64,000 nt of DNA from Weeksella virosa DSM 16922 (GCF_000189415.1 NC_015144.1:625501-689500), one strand, 5' to 3'; positions 35,361 through 45,253 are shown, counted from the stretch's first letter. Made by a program: numbers and translations. The notes: generated by a model from the letters alone, not told the origin.

Positions 35361-36350
35361 TTATTCCTCGTGTAATTTCTTCCAAAGAAGGTCTTTCAGT
35401 TCGGTTAAACCAAGATGTGCCACTGCCGAAATAAAAACAGTTTCTATATCAATCGGGAGTTGTTTTTTGATTTGAGCTTTCAACTCATCATCCAACATAT
35501 CACTTTTAGAAATAGCCAATACACGTGATTTATCCAACAATTCGGGATTGTATTTTTTCAGTTCATTAACAAGAATATCATACTCTTTTTGATAGTCATC
35601 GGCATCGGCCGGAATCAAAAACAACAAAGTAGAATTTCGTTCGATATGTCTCAAGAAACGATGTCCAAGTCCTTTTCCTTCGGCCGCACCTTCTATAATT
35701 CCAGGAATATCGGCCATGATAAATGATTGATGATCACGGTAATTTACAATCCCTAAATTCGGTGTCAAGGTCGTAAAAGCATAGTCGCCAATTTTAGGCT
35801 TAGCTGCGGTAATTACCGATAACAAAGTAGATTTTCCAGCATTCGGAAAACCAACTAAACCAACATCGGCCAAAACCTTCAGTTCTAAAGTAATCCATCC
35901 TTCTTGCCCTTCTAGGCCTGGTTGTGCATAACGCGGAGTTTGTCTTGTTGCTGAACGAAAATGCCAGTTTCCCAAACCTCCTTTCCCACCTCGCATCAGG
36001 ATTATTTGTTGCTGATCTTCTGTAATTTCACCAATCACATTTCCCTGTTCGTCTTTGGCAATTGTCCCAATGGGCACTTCGAGGTAAATATCTTTCCCAT
36101 CTTTTCCGGTAGAACGCGATGCCCCTCCATTTCCGCCTCGCTCGGCACGAAAATGTTTTTGGAATTTATACTCTAACAAGGTCCATAGATTTCGGTTTCC
36201 TTGTAGGATGATATGACCACCACGGCCACCATCGCCACCATCTGGACCACCTTTATCGATGTATTTTTCTCGATGCAAATGTGCTGATCCGGCTCCTCCG
36301 TGTCCACTTGTACAATGTATTTTTACATAATCAACAAAATTCGTCTGCAT
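35361..36350 (-). CDS. obgE: GTPase ObgE/CgtA
   Basis: A 329-residue Obg GTPase. The glycine-rich N-terminal Obg domain ([39 protein letters not shown]) spans about 1-158. The G domain follows with GFPNAGKST (G1), switch region [17 protein letters not shown] (G3) and SKSD (G4). The variable C-terminal domain is short. It binds the 50S subunit and acts in ribosome assembly and stress control. I start at ATG 36350, where the Obg domain begins. Confidence 0.97.
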   Translation of the reverse strand: MQTNFVDYVKIHCTSGHGGAGSAHLHREKYIDKGGPDGGDGGRGGHIILQGNRNLWTLLEYKFQKHFRAERGGNGGASRSTGKDGKDIYLEVPIGTIAKDEQGNVIGEITEDQQQIILMRGGKGGLGNWHFRSATRQTPRYAQPGLEGQEGWITLELKVLADVGLVGFPNAGKSTLLSVITAAKPKIGDYAFTTLTPNLGIVNYRDHQSFIMADIPGIIEGAAEGKGLGHRFLRHIERNSTLLFLIPADADDYQKEYDILVNELKKYNPELLDKSRVLAISKSDMLDDELKAQIKKQLPIDIETVFISAVAHLGLTELKDLLWKKLHEE

Positions 36351-36441
36351 AGTTTTTCCTTGTATAGCTAATTTGCAAAGATACAAGAACTCTATTGGAT
36401 TATAAAACGAAAAATTTGCTAAATATCCGCCTTTGATTGAT

Positions 36442-36449
36442 TATTTTTG
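36442..36449 (+). promoter_or_regulatory. Bacteroidota-type -7 element of pyrD
   Basis: TATTTTTG is an exact TAnnTTTG match ending only 5 bp before the pyrD ATG at 36455, with TTGATTG upstream. The transcript would be leaderless or nearly so. Confidence 0.55.
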
Positions 36450-36454
36450 TAGCT

Positions 36455-37486
36455 ATGTACGATATTATCAAATCTTTTCTATTTAGAAAAGAACCCGAAG
36501 CGGCTCATTATTTTGTGATGAATAATCTGAAACGATGGAAAAACTTTCCTTTGGTTCAGACACTACTTCAATCAACTCTACAAACTTCATCCAACCAAAA
36601 GCCAATTCATGTGATGGGTTTAGATTTTATAAATCCTGTTGGCATTGCAGCTGGCTTTGATAAGAATGCAGAGTATATTGAAGAGCTGGCTCTTTTAGGG
36701 TTTGGGTATGTTGAAATAGGGACGGTAACGCCTTTGCCACAACCCGGAAATCCTGCGCCACGATTGATGCGTTTACGTAAAGATAAAGCACTGATTAACC
36801 GAATGGGCTTCAACAACAATGGAGTAGATTATGCGGTAGAACAACTAAAGAAAACCAAACGAAATCGGTTGATTGTTGGTGGCAATATCGGCAAAAATAA
36901 AATTACCCCGAACGATAAAGCGGTAGAGGATTATCTTATCTGTTTCAGGAAATTATTTGATTATGTTGATTACTTTGTAGTGAATGTGAGTTCGCCCAAT
37001 ACGCCTGGTTTGCGAGAATTACAAGAAAAAGAACCCTTACTGTATATATTGCAAACCCTACAAAAAGAAAACGAACAAAAGAATAAACCAAAGCCTATTC
37101 TCCTAAAAATTGCTCCTGATTTATCTACCGATCAGTTGGATGATATTATCGAAATCGTAGAACAAGCCAATATTGCAGGTATTGTAGCTACCAATACGAC
37201 ACTTTCTCGTGATGGCCTTGTATCAGAGCAAGAATTGACCCAAGAAATTGGCGGTTTGAGTGGTAGACCTCTGATGGAAAAATCGACTGAAGTACTTCAA
37301 TATCTTCATACCAAAATACAAAAAGACAAAGTATTGATTGGTGTTGGAGGAATCCATACTGCGAAAGATGCAATCTGCAAACAAGAAGCTGGAGCATCTT
37401 TGGTACAATTATACACGGGTTTTATTTATGAAGGACCACAATTGATACAATCTATAAAAAAAGCCTGGATTTCTACCCAAAAATAA
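36455..37486 (+). CDS. pyrD: Dihydroorotate dehydrogenase (quinone), class 2
   Basis: A 343-residue class 2 DHODH. An N-terminal membrane-association helix region (about residues 1-40) precedes the TIM barrel: NPVGIAAGFDKNAEYIEEL (FMN site), NRMGFNNNG, NVSSPNTPGLRELQ with the catalytic Ser of class 2 enzymes, and GVGGIHTAKDA. It oxidises dihydroorotate to orotate with quinone as acceptor, at the inner membrane, in pyrimidine synthesis. It converges on the RNase P RNA gene with only 9 bp between. Confidence 0.97.
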   Translation: MYDIIKSFLFRKEPEAAHYFVMNNLKRWKNFPLVQTLLQSTLQTSSNQKPIHVMGLDFINPVGIAAGFDKNAEYIEELALLGFGYVEIGTVTPLPQPGNPAPRLMRLRKDKALINRMGFNNNGVDYAVEQLKKTKRNRLIVGGNIGKNKITPNDKAVEDYLICFRKLFDYVDYFVVNVSSPNTPGLRELQEKEPLLYILQTLQKENEQKNKPKPILLKIAPDLSTDQLDDIIEIVEQANIAGIVATNTTLSRDGLVSEQELTQEIGGLSGRPLMEKSTEVLQYLHTKIQKDKVLIGVGGIHTAKDAICKQEAGASLVQLYTGFIYEGPQLIQSIKKAWISTQK

Positions 37487-37495
37487 GAAAGAAAA

Positions 37496-37811
37496 GAGCA
37501 AGTCTATAAGCCGGATTCTGTACTTTGCTTGGTATGATAACCAAGCAAAGCCTTTGTCATTTATCTACTATTTTGGTTACCCAAAACATGAAGCTGCCTA
37601 CCCCCCAACAACGCACGAGCAGCACTTAACTGTTGGTATACATGGCATTTCACCGCATAGAGTTTACCTGTTTTCACTACAGCCGAACTGTACTTGCTTT
37701 CTGTTGCACTTGTCCTCGCCTTTCGACGGACGGATGTTATCCGCTATGCTTGCCCTTTGGTGTCCGGACTTTCCTCTCCGATTTTCATCGCAGCGACAAA
37801 GCGACTTGCTC
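37496..37811 (-). ncRNA. rnpB: RNase P RNA (catalytic subunit, class A)
   Basis: On the minus strand the universally conserved GAGGAAAGTCCGGAC block follows the 5' end within 40 bases, and the 3' part has the ATCCGGCTTA sequence. The first and last nine bases, GAGCAAGTC and GACTTGCTC, pair to form helix P1. A GGTGAAATGCC-type stretch and AGACGGATG-like P-loops also fit. The RNA, about 316 nt, matures the 5' ends of tRNAs. Open frames across this stretch are artefacts. Confidence 0.95.
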
Positions 37812-37815
37812 GGTA

Positions 37816-37823
37816 CAAAGGTA
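37816..37823 (-). promoter_or_regulatory. Bacteroidota-type -7 element of rnpB
   Basis: TACCTTTG matches TAnnTTTG and ends 4 bp before the predicted first base of the RNase P RNA, which fits transcription starting at the P1 helix. Confidence 0.65.
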
Positions 37824-38077
37824 GATAGTTTTTTAATTATAATTTTGATTATACAAAAGATATCTTCCCTAAAAAATTCTGTTTATAAATAATAATTGAT
37901 CGGTTACAATATGTAAGCTTCCCCTTTTTAGTACAGGTTATAATTATACAATATAATACATAGTTTATCATAGTTAAAGAACTAAGTGATGCGAAGGCGT
38001 AGCCACAGCGGAACGAAGTCCTTCAACTGTTTTTTCTTTCTTTATTTTATAGTTCACCGGGCTAACTCCTCCTAAGG

Positions 38078-38626
38078 CATCGTGGCTTTAGCAGAATTTC
38101 AAAAAACGATAAAAAGTCAAACGAGTAGATTTGATAAATTTATTGATGGAAACTACACAGCTCTTACCGATGAAGAAATCTACGGTATGCATATTTTCAG
38201 AACGAAAGCTCGTTGTATGAATTACCACTTCGGAAAGAATTTAACAGACGAATCTTTTCATAACATTGGACTTACCTATTACAAAAGAGAATACGAAGAT
38301 TTAGGCTTGTACGCAATCACTAAAAATCCTGACGATACTGGAAAATTCAAAACTCCATCTTTACGAGATTTGATGATTACAAGACCTTGGATGCACAACG
38401 GATTGTTTGATACTTTAGAAGGAATTGTAAATATTTACAACAGCGGAATGCAAATGAATAGTCCCACACCAGAACAAAAAATTGCAGACCCAATGCATTC
38501 TGTAACAGATTCTTTATTGAAACCTCTGAATTTATCAAAAGTAGAAAAAAAGCTTTGGTATCCTTCTTAGAATCCATGACCGGTACCAAATACAAAATGA
38601 GAAGACCAGAATTTCCTACAAAATAA
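38078..38626 (+). pseudogene. Cytochrome c peroxidase (MauG/CcpA family), C-terminal remnant
   Basis: The C-terminal half of a di-haem peroxidase: ALAEFQKTIKSQTSRFDKF, YGMHIFRTKARC, HNIGLTYYKREYEDLG, GKFKTPSLRDLMITRPWMHNG. The N-terminal haem domain is missing; nothing recognisable lies upstream. The haem-binding CMNCH has become CMNYH (near 38217). Near 38545 an A-run causes a frameshift: the frame stops with LWYPS, while the +1 frame continues ALVSFLESMTGTKYK to a normal end at 38626. Three independent lesions make this a dead gene. Its last 11 bp overlap the converging rhomboid gene. Confidence 0.88.
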
Positions 38627-39437
38627 AAAAAACTCGAACCATTATTACTTTAAGGTTTTTTTCTTCTGAGGTATCATCATCTTTCTTTAAGTGATAATGA
38701 ATCTTTATTGGATTTTCTTGCATTTCTTCATATTCTCGTCTCAGCTCCTCTTGTTCCAAATAAGCTTGCCAAAGCGCTTCTGCCTTAGGATCGTACACGT
38801 TTTCATCTTCCCAATAATAGGTTTGTTTCTGCGGGCCTAATTTTCTGAAATAAAGCGCTAAAACTAATCCCACCAAAAAACCAGACAAATGCCCTTCCCA
38901 GGAAATAGGATTTTTATTGGCATTCATTTTTAGGGTTGGCAATATATTTTCGGGTAGAATTCCCCAAATAAAACTTCCGTACAAGAAAATCACAATCAAT
39001 GATACAGCCATAGTACTACGATCTTTACGGATAAGACCACTAAAAAACAAAAAAGAAGCCAACACATACACCACACTACTTGCACCGATATGGCAACCAA
39101 CGGTTTCGTCGAACCAAGGAAGATCACCTATAAACCAAAGTAAAATTCCAGAAAAAATCCAGCCAAAAAAAACGACCAAATAGGTTATCCTATCATATAA
39201 TAAAATACTGAGCAACGAAAGAAAAAACAAGGGGAAAGTATTGCTCAAGATATGCTCCCAGCTCGAGTGAAAAAGCGGAGACAAAAGAACCCCTTTCAGT
39301 CCTGCTAAATGTCTAGGAAAAACACCATAACATTCACCATCTAAAAAACCGTTGAGGTTGAGAAGGAAGACAGCCCAAATGGGAAGCAAGAGCAAAATAG
39401 GGAAACGAATTGCTTTTTTTGGTAAAGATGTCGCCAT
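38616..39437 (-). CDS. Rhomboid family intramembrane serine protease
   Basis: A 273-residue membrane protein with about six helices between residues 10 and 210. HIGASSVVYVLASF holds the catalytic Ser (GxSS form) and WEGHLSGFLVGL the catalytic His; SSWEHILSNTFPLFFL is the conserved HxxxN region. The C-terminal 60 residues are charged and cytoplasmic. It cleaves membrane proteins within or next to the bilayer; substrates are unknown. I start at ATG 39437, where the first membrane helix is near; the longer frame to 39506 adds unconserved residues. Confidence 0.9.
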   Translation of the reverse strand: MATSLPKKAIRFPILLLLPIWAVFLLNLNGFLDGECYGVFPRHLAGLKGVLLSPLFHSSWEHILSNTFPLFFLSLLSILLYDRITYLVVFFGWIFSGILLWFIGDLPWFDETVGCHIGASSVVYVLASFLFFSGLIRKDRSTMAVSLIVIFLYGSFIWGILPENILPTLKMNANKNPISWEGHLSGFLVGLVLALYFRKLGPQKQTYYWEDENVYDPKAEALWQAYLEQEELRREYEEMQENPIKIHYHLKKDDDTSEEKNLKVIMVRVFFIL

Positions 39438-39518
39438 AATTATTTGGGTGATTTTGGATTTCGAGAAGATAGAACAGAAATCAAACCAAAAAAAATTTAA
39501 CGACAAAAAGGCTTGATT

Positions 39519-40505
39519 TTATGCCTGCAACAGAACTTTTGCCAAAGGTTGCCAAGCCAAATAGGCAAAACCACGTTGTTTATTTTGTTGAGCAATCTGA
39601 AATTGAATTTCGAGTAATTCGGCTGCAATTGCCCAGGCTCGAAAAACAGAATATTTCGGGTCGTATAACTGTGTTGCCTCTGAGTTTGCTGCATTGAGCT
39701 CGAGAATAATAAAGTTGCCTTGTTGCAAATCTTCTATCGATTGTGTTTTGACATCTAATCGACCATAAAAAAAATCGGGAAGTGTTTGAATGATTTCATC
39801 TACTTTTTGACTCAGTTTTTCGGTAATCAAATAAGACGCATCCAAAAAAGTTGTTCCCTTATAATGATTTCCTATTTTACTAAGTTGCAGTACTTCTCCG
39901 ACCTCTAAAACCTCGTCCAAATGGTTAGAAAATCTTTCATACAACACTTTTTCTTGACCATATGTTCTAGGGTTTTCAGCAATCAAACGATGTAGATCTT
40001 TTTTTCCATCACCTTTCACAGCCAGAAATTCTTTACCAGTTACCGACCAAATAAAACCTTTTTCTTGATTAGGATAGCGTATATAAAACAAACCAAACTC
40101 TAAAGGAAAATCGACTAATTCTTGCACAATCAAATCTTCATTGCATATTTTTTTATATTTTTCCCAATCGGTAGGATGGTACAAGATTGCAACATTCCTC
40201 CCTCTTTCTCCTTTATTAGGCTTTGCAACTACCGGGTAATAAGAAGGTTGGAAAGAATCTATATTTTTTCGAGCAATAAAAAATGTTTCGGGAATATGTT
40301 TTTTTGGCAATTGCCGAATCAAATCGTATTTTGGATAATCGTAAAAACCACCAAAGCGTAGAGATGGATTAACATTGCAAAAATACATCAACGATCTTGC
40401 ACGAATGGCATACAATAAATACAGAGGAGTAAGTGCGCCATAGAAAACCCAAAAAGGCCAAAACTCGTATTGACATATTCGTTGCCAAAATTTTTTCCAG
40501 ATCAT
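39519..40505 (-). CDS. ATP-grasp domain protein (D-Ala-D-Ala ligase-like)
   Basis: A 328-residue protein. After an N-terminal hydrophobic stretch (FWPFWVFYGALTPLYLLYAI) comes an ATP-grasp fold: YPVVAKPNKGERGRNVAIL (phosphate-binding loop), IVQELVDFPLEFGLFYI, LAVKGDGKKDLHRLI and the metal-ligand strand NFIILELNAANSEATQLYD. It probably ligates a carboxylate to an amine using ATP. Similar proteins are annotated as D-alanine ligases or sugar-phosphate/glutathione-like ligases; the true substrate is unknown. I start at ATG 40505; nine extra codons lie upstream. It stands between the rhomboid gene and clpC. Confidence 0.8.
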   Translation of the reverse strand: MIWKKFWQRICQYEFWPFWVFYGALTPLYLLYAIRARSLMYFCNVNPSLRFGGFYDYPKYDLIRQLPKKHIPETFFIARKNIDSFQPSYYPVVAKPNKGERGRNVAILYHPTDWEKYKKICNEDLIVQELVDFPLEFGLFYIRYPNQEKGFIWSVTGKEFLAVKGDGKKDLHRLIAENPRTYGQEKVLYERFSNHLDEVLEVGEVLQLSKIGNHYKGTTFLDASYLITEKLSQKVDEIIQTLPDFFYGRLDVKTQSIEDLQQGNFIILELNAANSEATQLYDPKYSVFRAWAIAAELLEIQFQIAQQNKQRGFAYLAWQPLAKVLLQA

Positions 40506-40713
40506 ACCGCAAAATAAAGGATAATCTAACACTCTTCAAAACTGACAATTTGTCACAAAATAGAATAAACAGGGTGAATTTTAATATTTTATTACAATTT
40601 TAACAGACAGATTAACCTCCCGTATTGCTTTATTGCTTAATATTATTGCACGGCATAATTTATGCAACACACCAATAAATAATTTATATTAAACTGAGTA
40701 AGAGAACTGAACA

Positions 40714-43245
40714 ATGAACGATAATTTTTCTCAACAAGTAAAAGACGTAATTGCTTATAGCAAAGAAGAAGCATTGCGCTTAGGTCACGAACAAATCGGC
40801 ACCGAACATCTTCTTTTAGGTATACTACGAGATGGTGAAGGGAAAGTGATTTCTGTTCTCGAGGCACTAAACGTTGATTTAAAAGAAGTAAAGGCTAAAA
40901 TCGAAACTTTGGCTCCCCCCAAAGAGGTAGATTCCCTATATACTTCTAGAAATCTAACTTTAACCAAACAAGCAGAACGCGCACTAAAAACAACCTTTCT
41001 GGAAGCAAAGTTGTTTCGTAGTCCGACTGTAAATACTATCCATTTATTACTATGTATACTACGCAATGAAAACGATCCGATAACCAAATTGATGAAAAAA
41101 ATGGATATCGATTACGATAGCGTGAAAGAAGAGTTTAAGTTTCTACACCAAGATGAAACCTCTACGGAAACACCCCGTGCAGAATCTTCATCGTACGATG
41201 AGGACGAAACTTCTGGACGCACAGAATTTGATCGTCCTTCTTCTAAATCGACAACCAAAAGTAAAACTCCTGTTTTGGATAATTTCGGTCGCGATTTAAC
41301 CGCTATTGCACAAGAAGGAAAGCTAGACCCGGTGGTTGGTCGAGAAAAGGAAATCGAACGTGTATCGCAAATTTTATCTCGCCGCAAAAAAAACAATCCA
41401 TTGCTAATCGGTGAACCAGGAGTCGGAAAATCTGCAATCGCAGAAGGTTTGGCACTCCGTATTATTCAGCGAAAAGTTTCGCGTGTTTTATATAATAAAC
41501 GTGTAGTTACTTTAGATCTAGCAAGCTTAGTGGCAGGCACCAAATACCGTGGACAATTCGAAGAGAGAATGAAAGCCATCATGAATGAATTAGAGAAAAA
41601 TGATGATATTATTCTTTTTATCGATGAGCTACACACTATTGTAGGTGCTGGAGGAGCTACAGGATCTTTGGACGCATCAAACATGTTCAAACCTGCTTTG
41701 GCAAGAGGAGAACTACAATGTATCGGAGCAACAACACTGGACGAATACAGACAATACATCGAGAAAGATGGGGCTTTGGTACGACGTTTCCAGAACGTAA
41801 TGGTTGAACCCACTTCGCCCGAAGAAACTCTTCAGATATTGCATCAAATCAAAGATAAATACGAGGCTCATCATAATGTAAATTATACCGAAGAAGCCTT
41901 AGAAGCCTGTGTAAATCTGACGACTCGTTACATTACCGATCGTTTTTTGCCCGACAAAGCTATCGATGCGATGGACGAAGCTGGCTCTCGTGTACACATC
42001 AAAAACATCAAAGTGCCTCAAGAAATTTTAGACCTTGAGAAAAAACTAGAAGAAATACGCGAAGAGAAAGTGAAAGTTGTTACATCACAGAAATACGAAG
42101 AAGCAGCAAGATTACGAGACACAGAAAAGCAAATAGAAGCAGACCTAAAAAGGGTGCAAGCAAATTGGCTAAAAGAATCGAAAGACCATCGTGAAACCGT
42201 AACAGAAGACAACGTTGCCGAAGTAGTCTCTATGATGAGTGGCGTACCCGTACAACGTGTTGCTGCCGGAGAAATGAAAAAACTTGCCAAGATGAACGAC
42301 CAAGTAAAAGGAAAAATAATTGGGCAAGATGCAGCGGTAGAGAAGGTAGTAAAAGCCATACAACGCAATCGCGCCGGACTGAAAGATCCCAATAAACCAA
42401 TAGGCTCTTTTATATTCTTGGGTACAACAGGTGTTGGTAAAACACAGTTGGCCAAAATATTAGCCAAAGAATTATTCGACTCGGATGATGCTTTGATCAG
42501 AATAGACATGAGTGAATACATGGAAAAATTCGCCGTATCTCGTTTGGTAGGGGCACCTCCTGGTTATGTTGGTTATGAAGAAGGCGGACAATTAACCGAA
42601 GCCGTGCGCCGTAAACCGTATGCTGTAATCCTTCTAGATGAGATAGAAAAAGCACATCCAGATGTTTTTAATATTTTGCTACAAATCTTAGATGACGGCC
42701 ATGTTACGGATAGTTTAGGTAGAAAAGTAGATTTTAGAAATACAATCATAATCCTTACTTCGAACATCGGAACAAGACAATTGAAAGAGTTCGGAGATGG
42801 AGTCGGATTTGGAACTTCTGCCAAAAAAGATTCAGCAGACGAAAGAGCAAAGTCGACGATAGAGAGCGCCCTTAAACGTGCTTTTGCACCAGAGTTTCTA
42901 AACAGAATAGACGATATTATTATATTCAATTCTTTATCGAAAGAAAATATTATGGAAATTATCGACATCGAGCTCGATCAACTTTTCCATCGTCTTTCGG
43001 CTTTAGACTATCATTTGGAATTAACCACGGAAGCAAAAGATTTTATTGCAGAAAAGGGATTCGATAAAGATTTTGGCGCTCGCCCACTAAAACGGGCTAT
43101 CCAAAAATACATAGAAGATCCATTGGCAGAGGAAATCATCAATGCAAATGTAACAGAGGGCGACCATGTTATACTAGAGTTAAACGATGCAAAAGATGGA
43201 GTAAAAATACAAGTAAAAGGTAAGGCAGAAGAAAAAAACTCTTAA
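40714..43245 (+). CDS. clpC: ATP-dependent Clp protease ATP-binding subunit ClpC
   Basis: An 843-residue Hsp100 unfoldase. Two Clp N repeats (residues 1-145; RLGHEQIGTEHLLLGIL) are followed by AAA domain 1 with GEPGVGKS (about 229) and IDELHTIVGAG, a middle domain with a UVR motif (QKYEEAARLRDTEKQI), and AAA domain 2 with GTTGVGKT (about 573) and LLDEIEKAHPDVFN. The UVR-containing middle domain marks ClpC rather than ClpB or ClpA. It unfolds substrates for ClpP and may take adaptors such as McsB. It is transcribed alone, with a terminator after it. Confidence 0.97.
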   Translation: MNDNFSQQVKDVIAYSKEEALRLGHEQIGTEHLLLGILRDGEGKVISVLEALNVDLKEVKAKIETLAPPKEVDSLYTSRNLTLTKQAERALKTTFLEAKLFRSPTVNTIHLLLCILRNENDPITKLMKKMDIDYDSVKEEFKFLHQDETSTETPRAESSSYDEDETSGRTEFDRPSSKSTTKSKTPVLDNFGRDLTAIAQEGKLDPVVGREKEIERVSQILSRRKKNNPLLIGEPGVGKSAIAEGLALRIIQRKVSRVLYNKRVVTLDLASLVAGTKYRGQFEERMKAIMNELEKNDDIILFIDELHTIVGAGGATGSLDASNMFKPALARGELQCIGATTLDEYRQYIEKDGALVRRFQNVMVEPTSPEETLQILHQIKDKYEAHHNVNYTEEALEACVNLTTRYITDRFLPDKAIDAMDEAGSRVHIKNIKVPQEILDLEKKLEEIREEKVKVVTSQKYEEAARLRDTEKQIEADLKRVQANWLKESKDHRETVTEDNVAEVVSMMSGVPVQRVAAGEMKKLAKMNDQVKGKIIGQDAAVEKVVKAIQRNRAGLKDPNKPIGSFIFLGTTGVGKTQLAKILAKELFDSDDALIRIDMSEYMEKFAVSRLVGAPPGYVGYEEGGQLTEAVRRKPYAVILLDEIEKAHPDVFNILLQILDDGHVTDSLGRKVDFRNTIIILTSNIGTRQLKEFGDGVGFGTSAKKDSADERAKSTIESALKRAFAPEFLNRIDDIIIFNSLSKENIMEIIDIELDQLFHRLSALDYHLELTTEAKDFIAEKGFDKDFGARPLKRAIQKYIEDPLAEEIINANVTEGDHVILELNDAKDGVKIQVKGKAEEKNS

Positions 43246-43271
43246 TGCTTTACGGTAATAGCACATAACAA

Positions 43272-43306
43272 CAAAACCCACTTCGGTATGAAGTGGGTTT
43301 TGTTTT
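43272..43306. terminator. Intrinsic terminator between clpC and the LysM gene
   Basis: AAAACCCACTTC and GAAGTGGGTTTT form a 12-bp stem around GGTAT, followed by GTTTTATT. With A- and T-runs on both sides it can serve both converging genes. Confidence 0.85.
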
Positions 43307-43336
43307 ATTGAATCGTACGGATGATAGATTGAGCAT

Positions 43337-45217
43337 TTAGTTACTCAGTCGCACTACCCGTACGGCATCATTAACATAAGCCTTATTGTTTCCTAAACGT
43401 TTGTAGCTAAATCTAGAAGAAAGCTGTGTATTTTCTGCCGATAAATTTCCTGTGAAATCTCCTTTAAAATTCATTCTACTGATAATGTCGTACGTAACAT
43501 CATACCCAAACTGCTCGTAATCGCTCGGTGCTGAACAGTAATTATCATTAAAAAGCTTCAGAATCTCTTGCTCTTTGGTGCCGTAGATGTTCATCAAACG
43601 AGAAGTACTATACACAAATCCGATAGCTTTTAGAGCTTCTATATTGGCTTGATTATTTTTACTAAATATATCGTACACTGACACTGACTTTATACCAAAA
43701 GCTTTAAGATTAGAGACATCAAACGTTTTTAATTTATTGAGGTATGAAATTCCTAACTGATCGTTATCCGAAATCAAAACCGTAACAATTGGTTTTACGT
43801 ATTTATCTGCTCCGATAACTTCTGTTGGCTGAACAACCTTGTTTACATCGGTTACGATAACTACGTTAGCTTTTAGTTTTTTAGTCAGTTCTTTTCGTGT
43901 ATATTCTGCCAAATCTTTGTATTTATCCTCAGTAAGTAAATAGATTTGCTCTTTGGCATAATCCTTTGCAATCTCATTGATAATCTGATCCGCCAAAACC
44001 TCATCTCTTGGTGTTGCCATAATTACATTTCCATAATTGTCTAAGTTATTTGCGTTGGCAAATGGTGATACAATAGGAATATTAGCGTTGCTCAACATTT
44101 GGGCAGCTTGCTCGACACTCGAAGCATAAAATGGTCCGATGATAACATCTGCTTTGTTCAAATCATATTCATCATTAATCTGAAACAACTTATTTACATC
44201 ACGCTCAGAATCAATTACTTTTACATTTACATTTTTTCCTTCCTTGGCTAATTTTTCTAGAGCTACTTTTGATCCAGAAAAGAAATTCATCGCTAAGTTT
44301 TTAGACAAATTTCCTTTACCTAAATCAAAGGGGAAAAACATCACGACATTTATTTCGTTATCAGAAATACGCTTCAACTCAGAAACAGATGCTGTAGTTG
44401 TTATTTTTGCTCCTTCTTGCAACGGAATTCGCAAGACTGATCCTTCTAAAAGTCCTTTCGTAGCAAGATTAGCATTGGCTTTGAGCAATTGATCCATGCT
44501 TACCTGATACTCGGTTGTTAAACCATAAATCGTCTCACCAGCTTTTACTTTATGCTCTATAAAATTATCGCGTATTATAGCATTACTTCCTTTTCTCGGT
44601 ATGATAAGATACATACCTTCTTGGGTTCCCTTTGTCTGTAAATCTGGATTCGTTGCATAGAAATCCTCCACCTTGAAATTATATTTCTTCGCAATCGAAT
44701 ACAGCGTTTCTCCTTTTCTTACCAAATGCATACCGTCTGGTACAATTTCTTTTTCGGTTGTGGTAGAATTTTTATTGCTTGTCTTGGGTAAACGGATAAT
44801 ATCACCCGCTTTCAGTCCGTGTTTCAGCTGTGGGTTTAGACTGACCAAAGTTGCTTCGGATATATCGTATTTTTTGGTAAGAGAATAAATTGTTTCTTTT
44901 GGTTCTATTAATAAATAGGTATAATTATTATCGTCTTTTGGTAACGATGGTGGCGTTAGAGTTTGATTATTTTTTGGCAGTTTCGGTTCCTCTTCTACCT
45001 TGAATATTTTACCATCTTTCGATGGAATCGTCAAAACATCGCCTGGATGCAATCCTCTAGATTCGATTTTGGGGTTGGCTTTTAGCAAGGCTTCTTGAGA
45101 GATGTTGTATTTTTTAGAAATTCCGTAAACGGTTTCTTTTGCTTTCACCGTATGCGTTTGTTGGGCATACAATGAAAAACTTATGAACAGAAAGACAAAC
45201 GTCAATATTTTTTTCAT
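43337..45217 (-). CDS. LysM-repeat protein with periplasmic-binding (type 1) domain
   Basis: A 626-residue exported protein. The signal peptide (first about 19 residues, ending SLYAQQ) is followed by four LysM domains with the recurring KAKETVYGISKKYNIS-type start, at roughly 22-66, 100-145, 162-208 and 224-268. Residues about 285-620 form a type 1 periplasmic-binding fold (VNVMFFPFDLGKGN, IGPFYASSVEQAAQMLSNANIPIVSPFAN, FGYDVTYDII). LysM binds peptidoglycan; the second domain resembles amino-acid-binding or LpoA-like proteins. It probably senses or scaffolds at the cell wall. Its stop lies 37 bp from the bshC-neighbour start side; bshC is encoded just upstream. Confidence 0.88.
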   Translation of the reverse strand: MKKILTFVFLFISFSLYAQQTHTVKAKETVYGISKKYNISQEALLKANPKIESRGLHPGDVLTIPSKDGKIFKVEEEPKLPKNNQTLTPPSLPKDDNNYTYLLIEPKETIYSLTKKYDISEATLVSLNPQLKHGLKAGDIIRLPKTSNKNSTTTEKEIVPDGMHLVRKGETLYSIAKKYNFKVEDFYATNPDLQTKGTQEGMYLIIPRKGSNAIIRDNFIEHKVKAGETIYGLTTEYQVSMDQLLKANANLATKGLLEGSVLRIPLQEGAKITTTASVSELKRISDNEINVVMFFPFDLGKGNLSKNLAMNFFSGSKVALEKLAKEGKNVNVKVIDSERDVNKLFQINDEYDLNKADVIIGPFYASSVEQAAQMLSNANIPIVSPFANANNLDNYGNVIMATPRDEVLADQIINEIAKDYAKEQIYLLTEDKYKDLAEYTRKELTKKLKANVVIVTDVNKVVQPTEVIGADKYVKPIVTVLISDNDQLGISYLNKLKTFDVSNLKAFGIKSVSVYDIFSKNNQANIEALKAIGFVYSTSRLMNIYGTKEQEILKLFNDNYCSAPSDYEQFGYDVTYDIISRMNFKGDFTGNLSAENTQLSSRFSYKRLGNNKAYVNDAVRVVRLSN

Positions 45218-45253
45218 AGTTAAAAGTTATCCTATAGATTTATACAAAAATAA

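Noticed and set aside
37554-37892. Open frames across the RNase P RNA gene
   Set aside because: The stretch has the diagnostic RNA sequence blocks and pairing; the frames are chance.
37993-38024. Hairpin GAAGG...CCTTC upstream of the peroxidase remnant
   Set aside because: The stem is only about 5 bp with a long loop; it could mark an old junction but is too weak to list.
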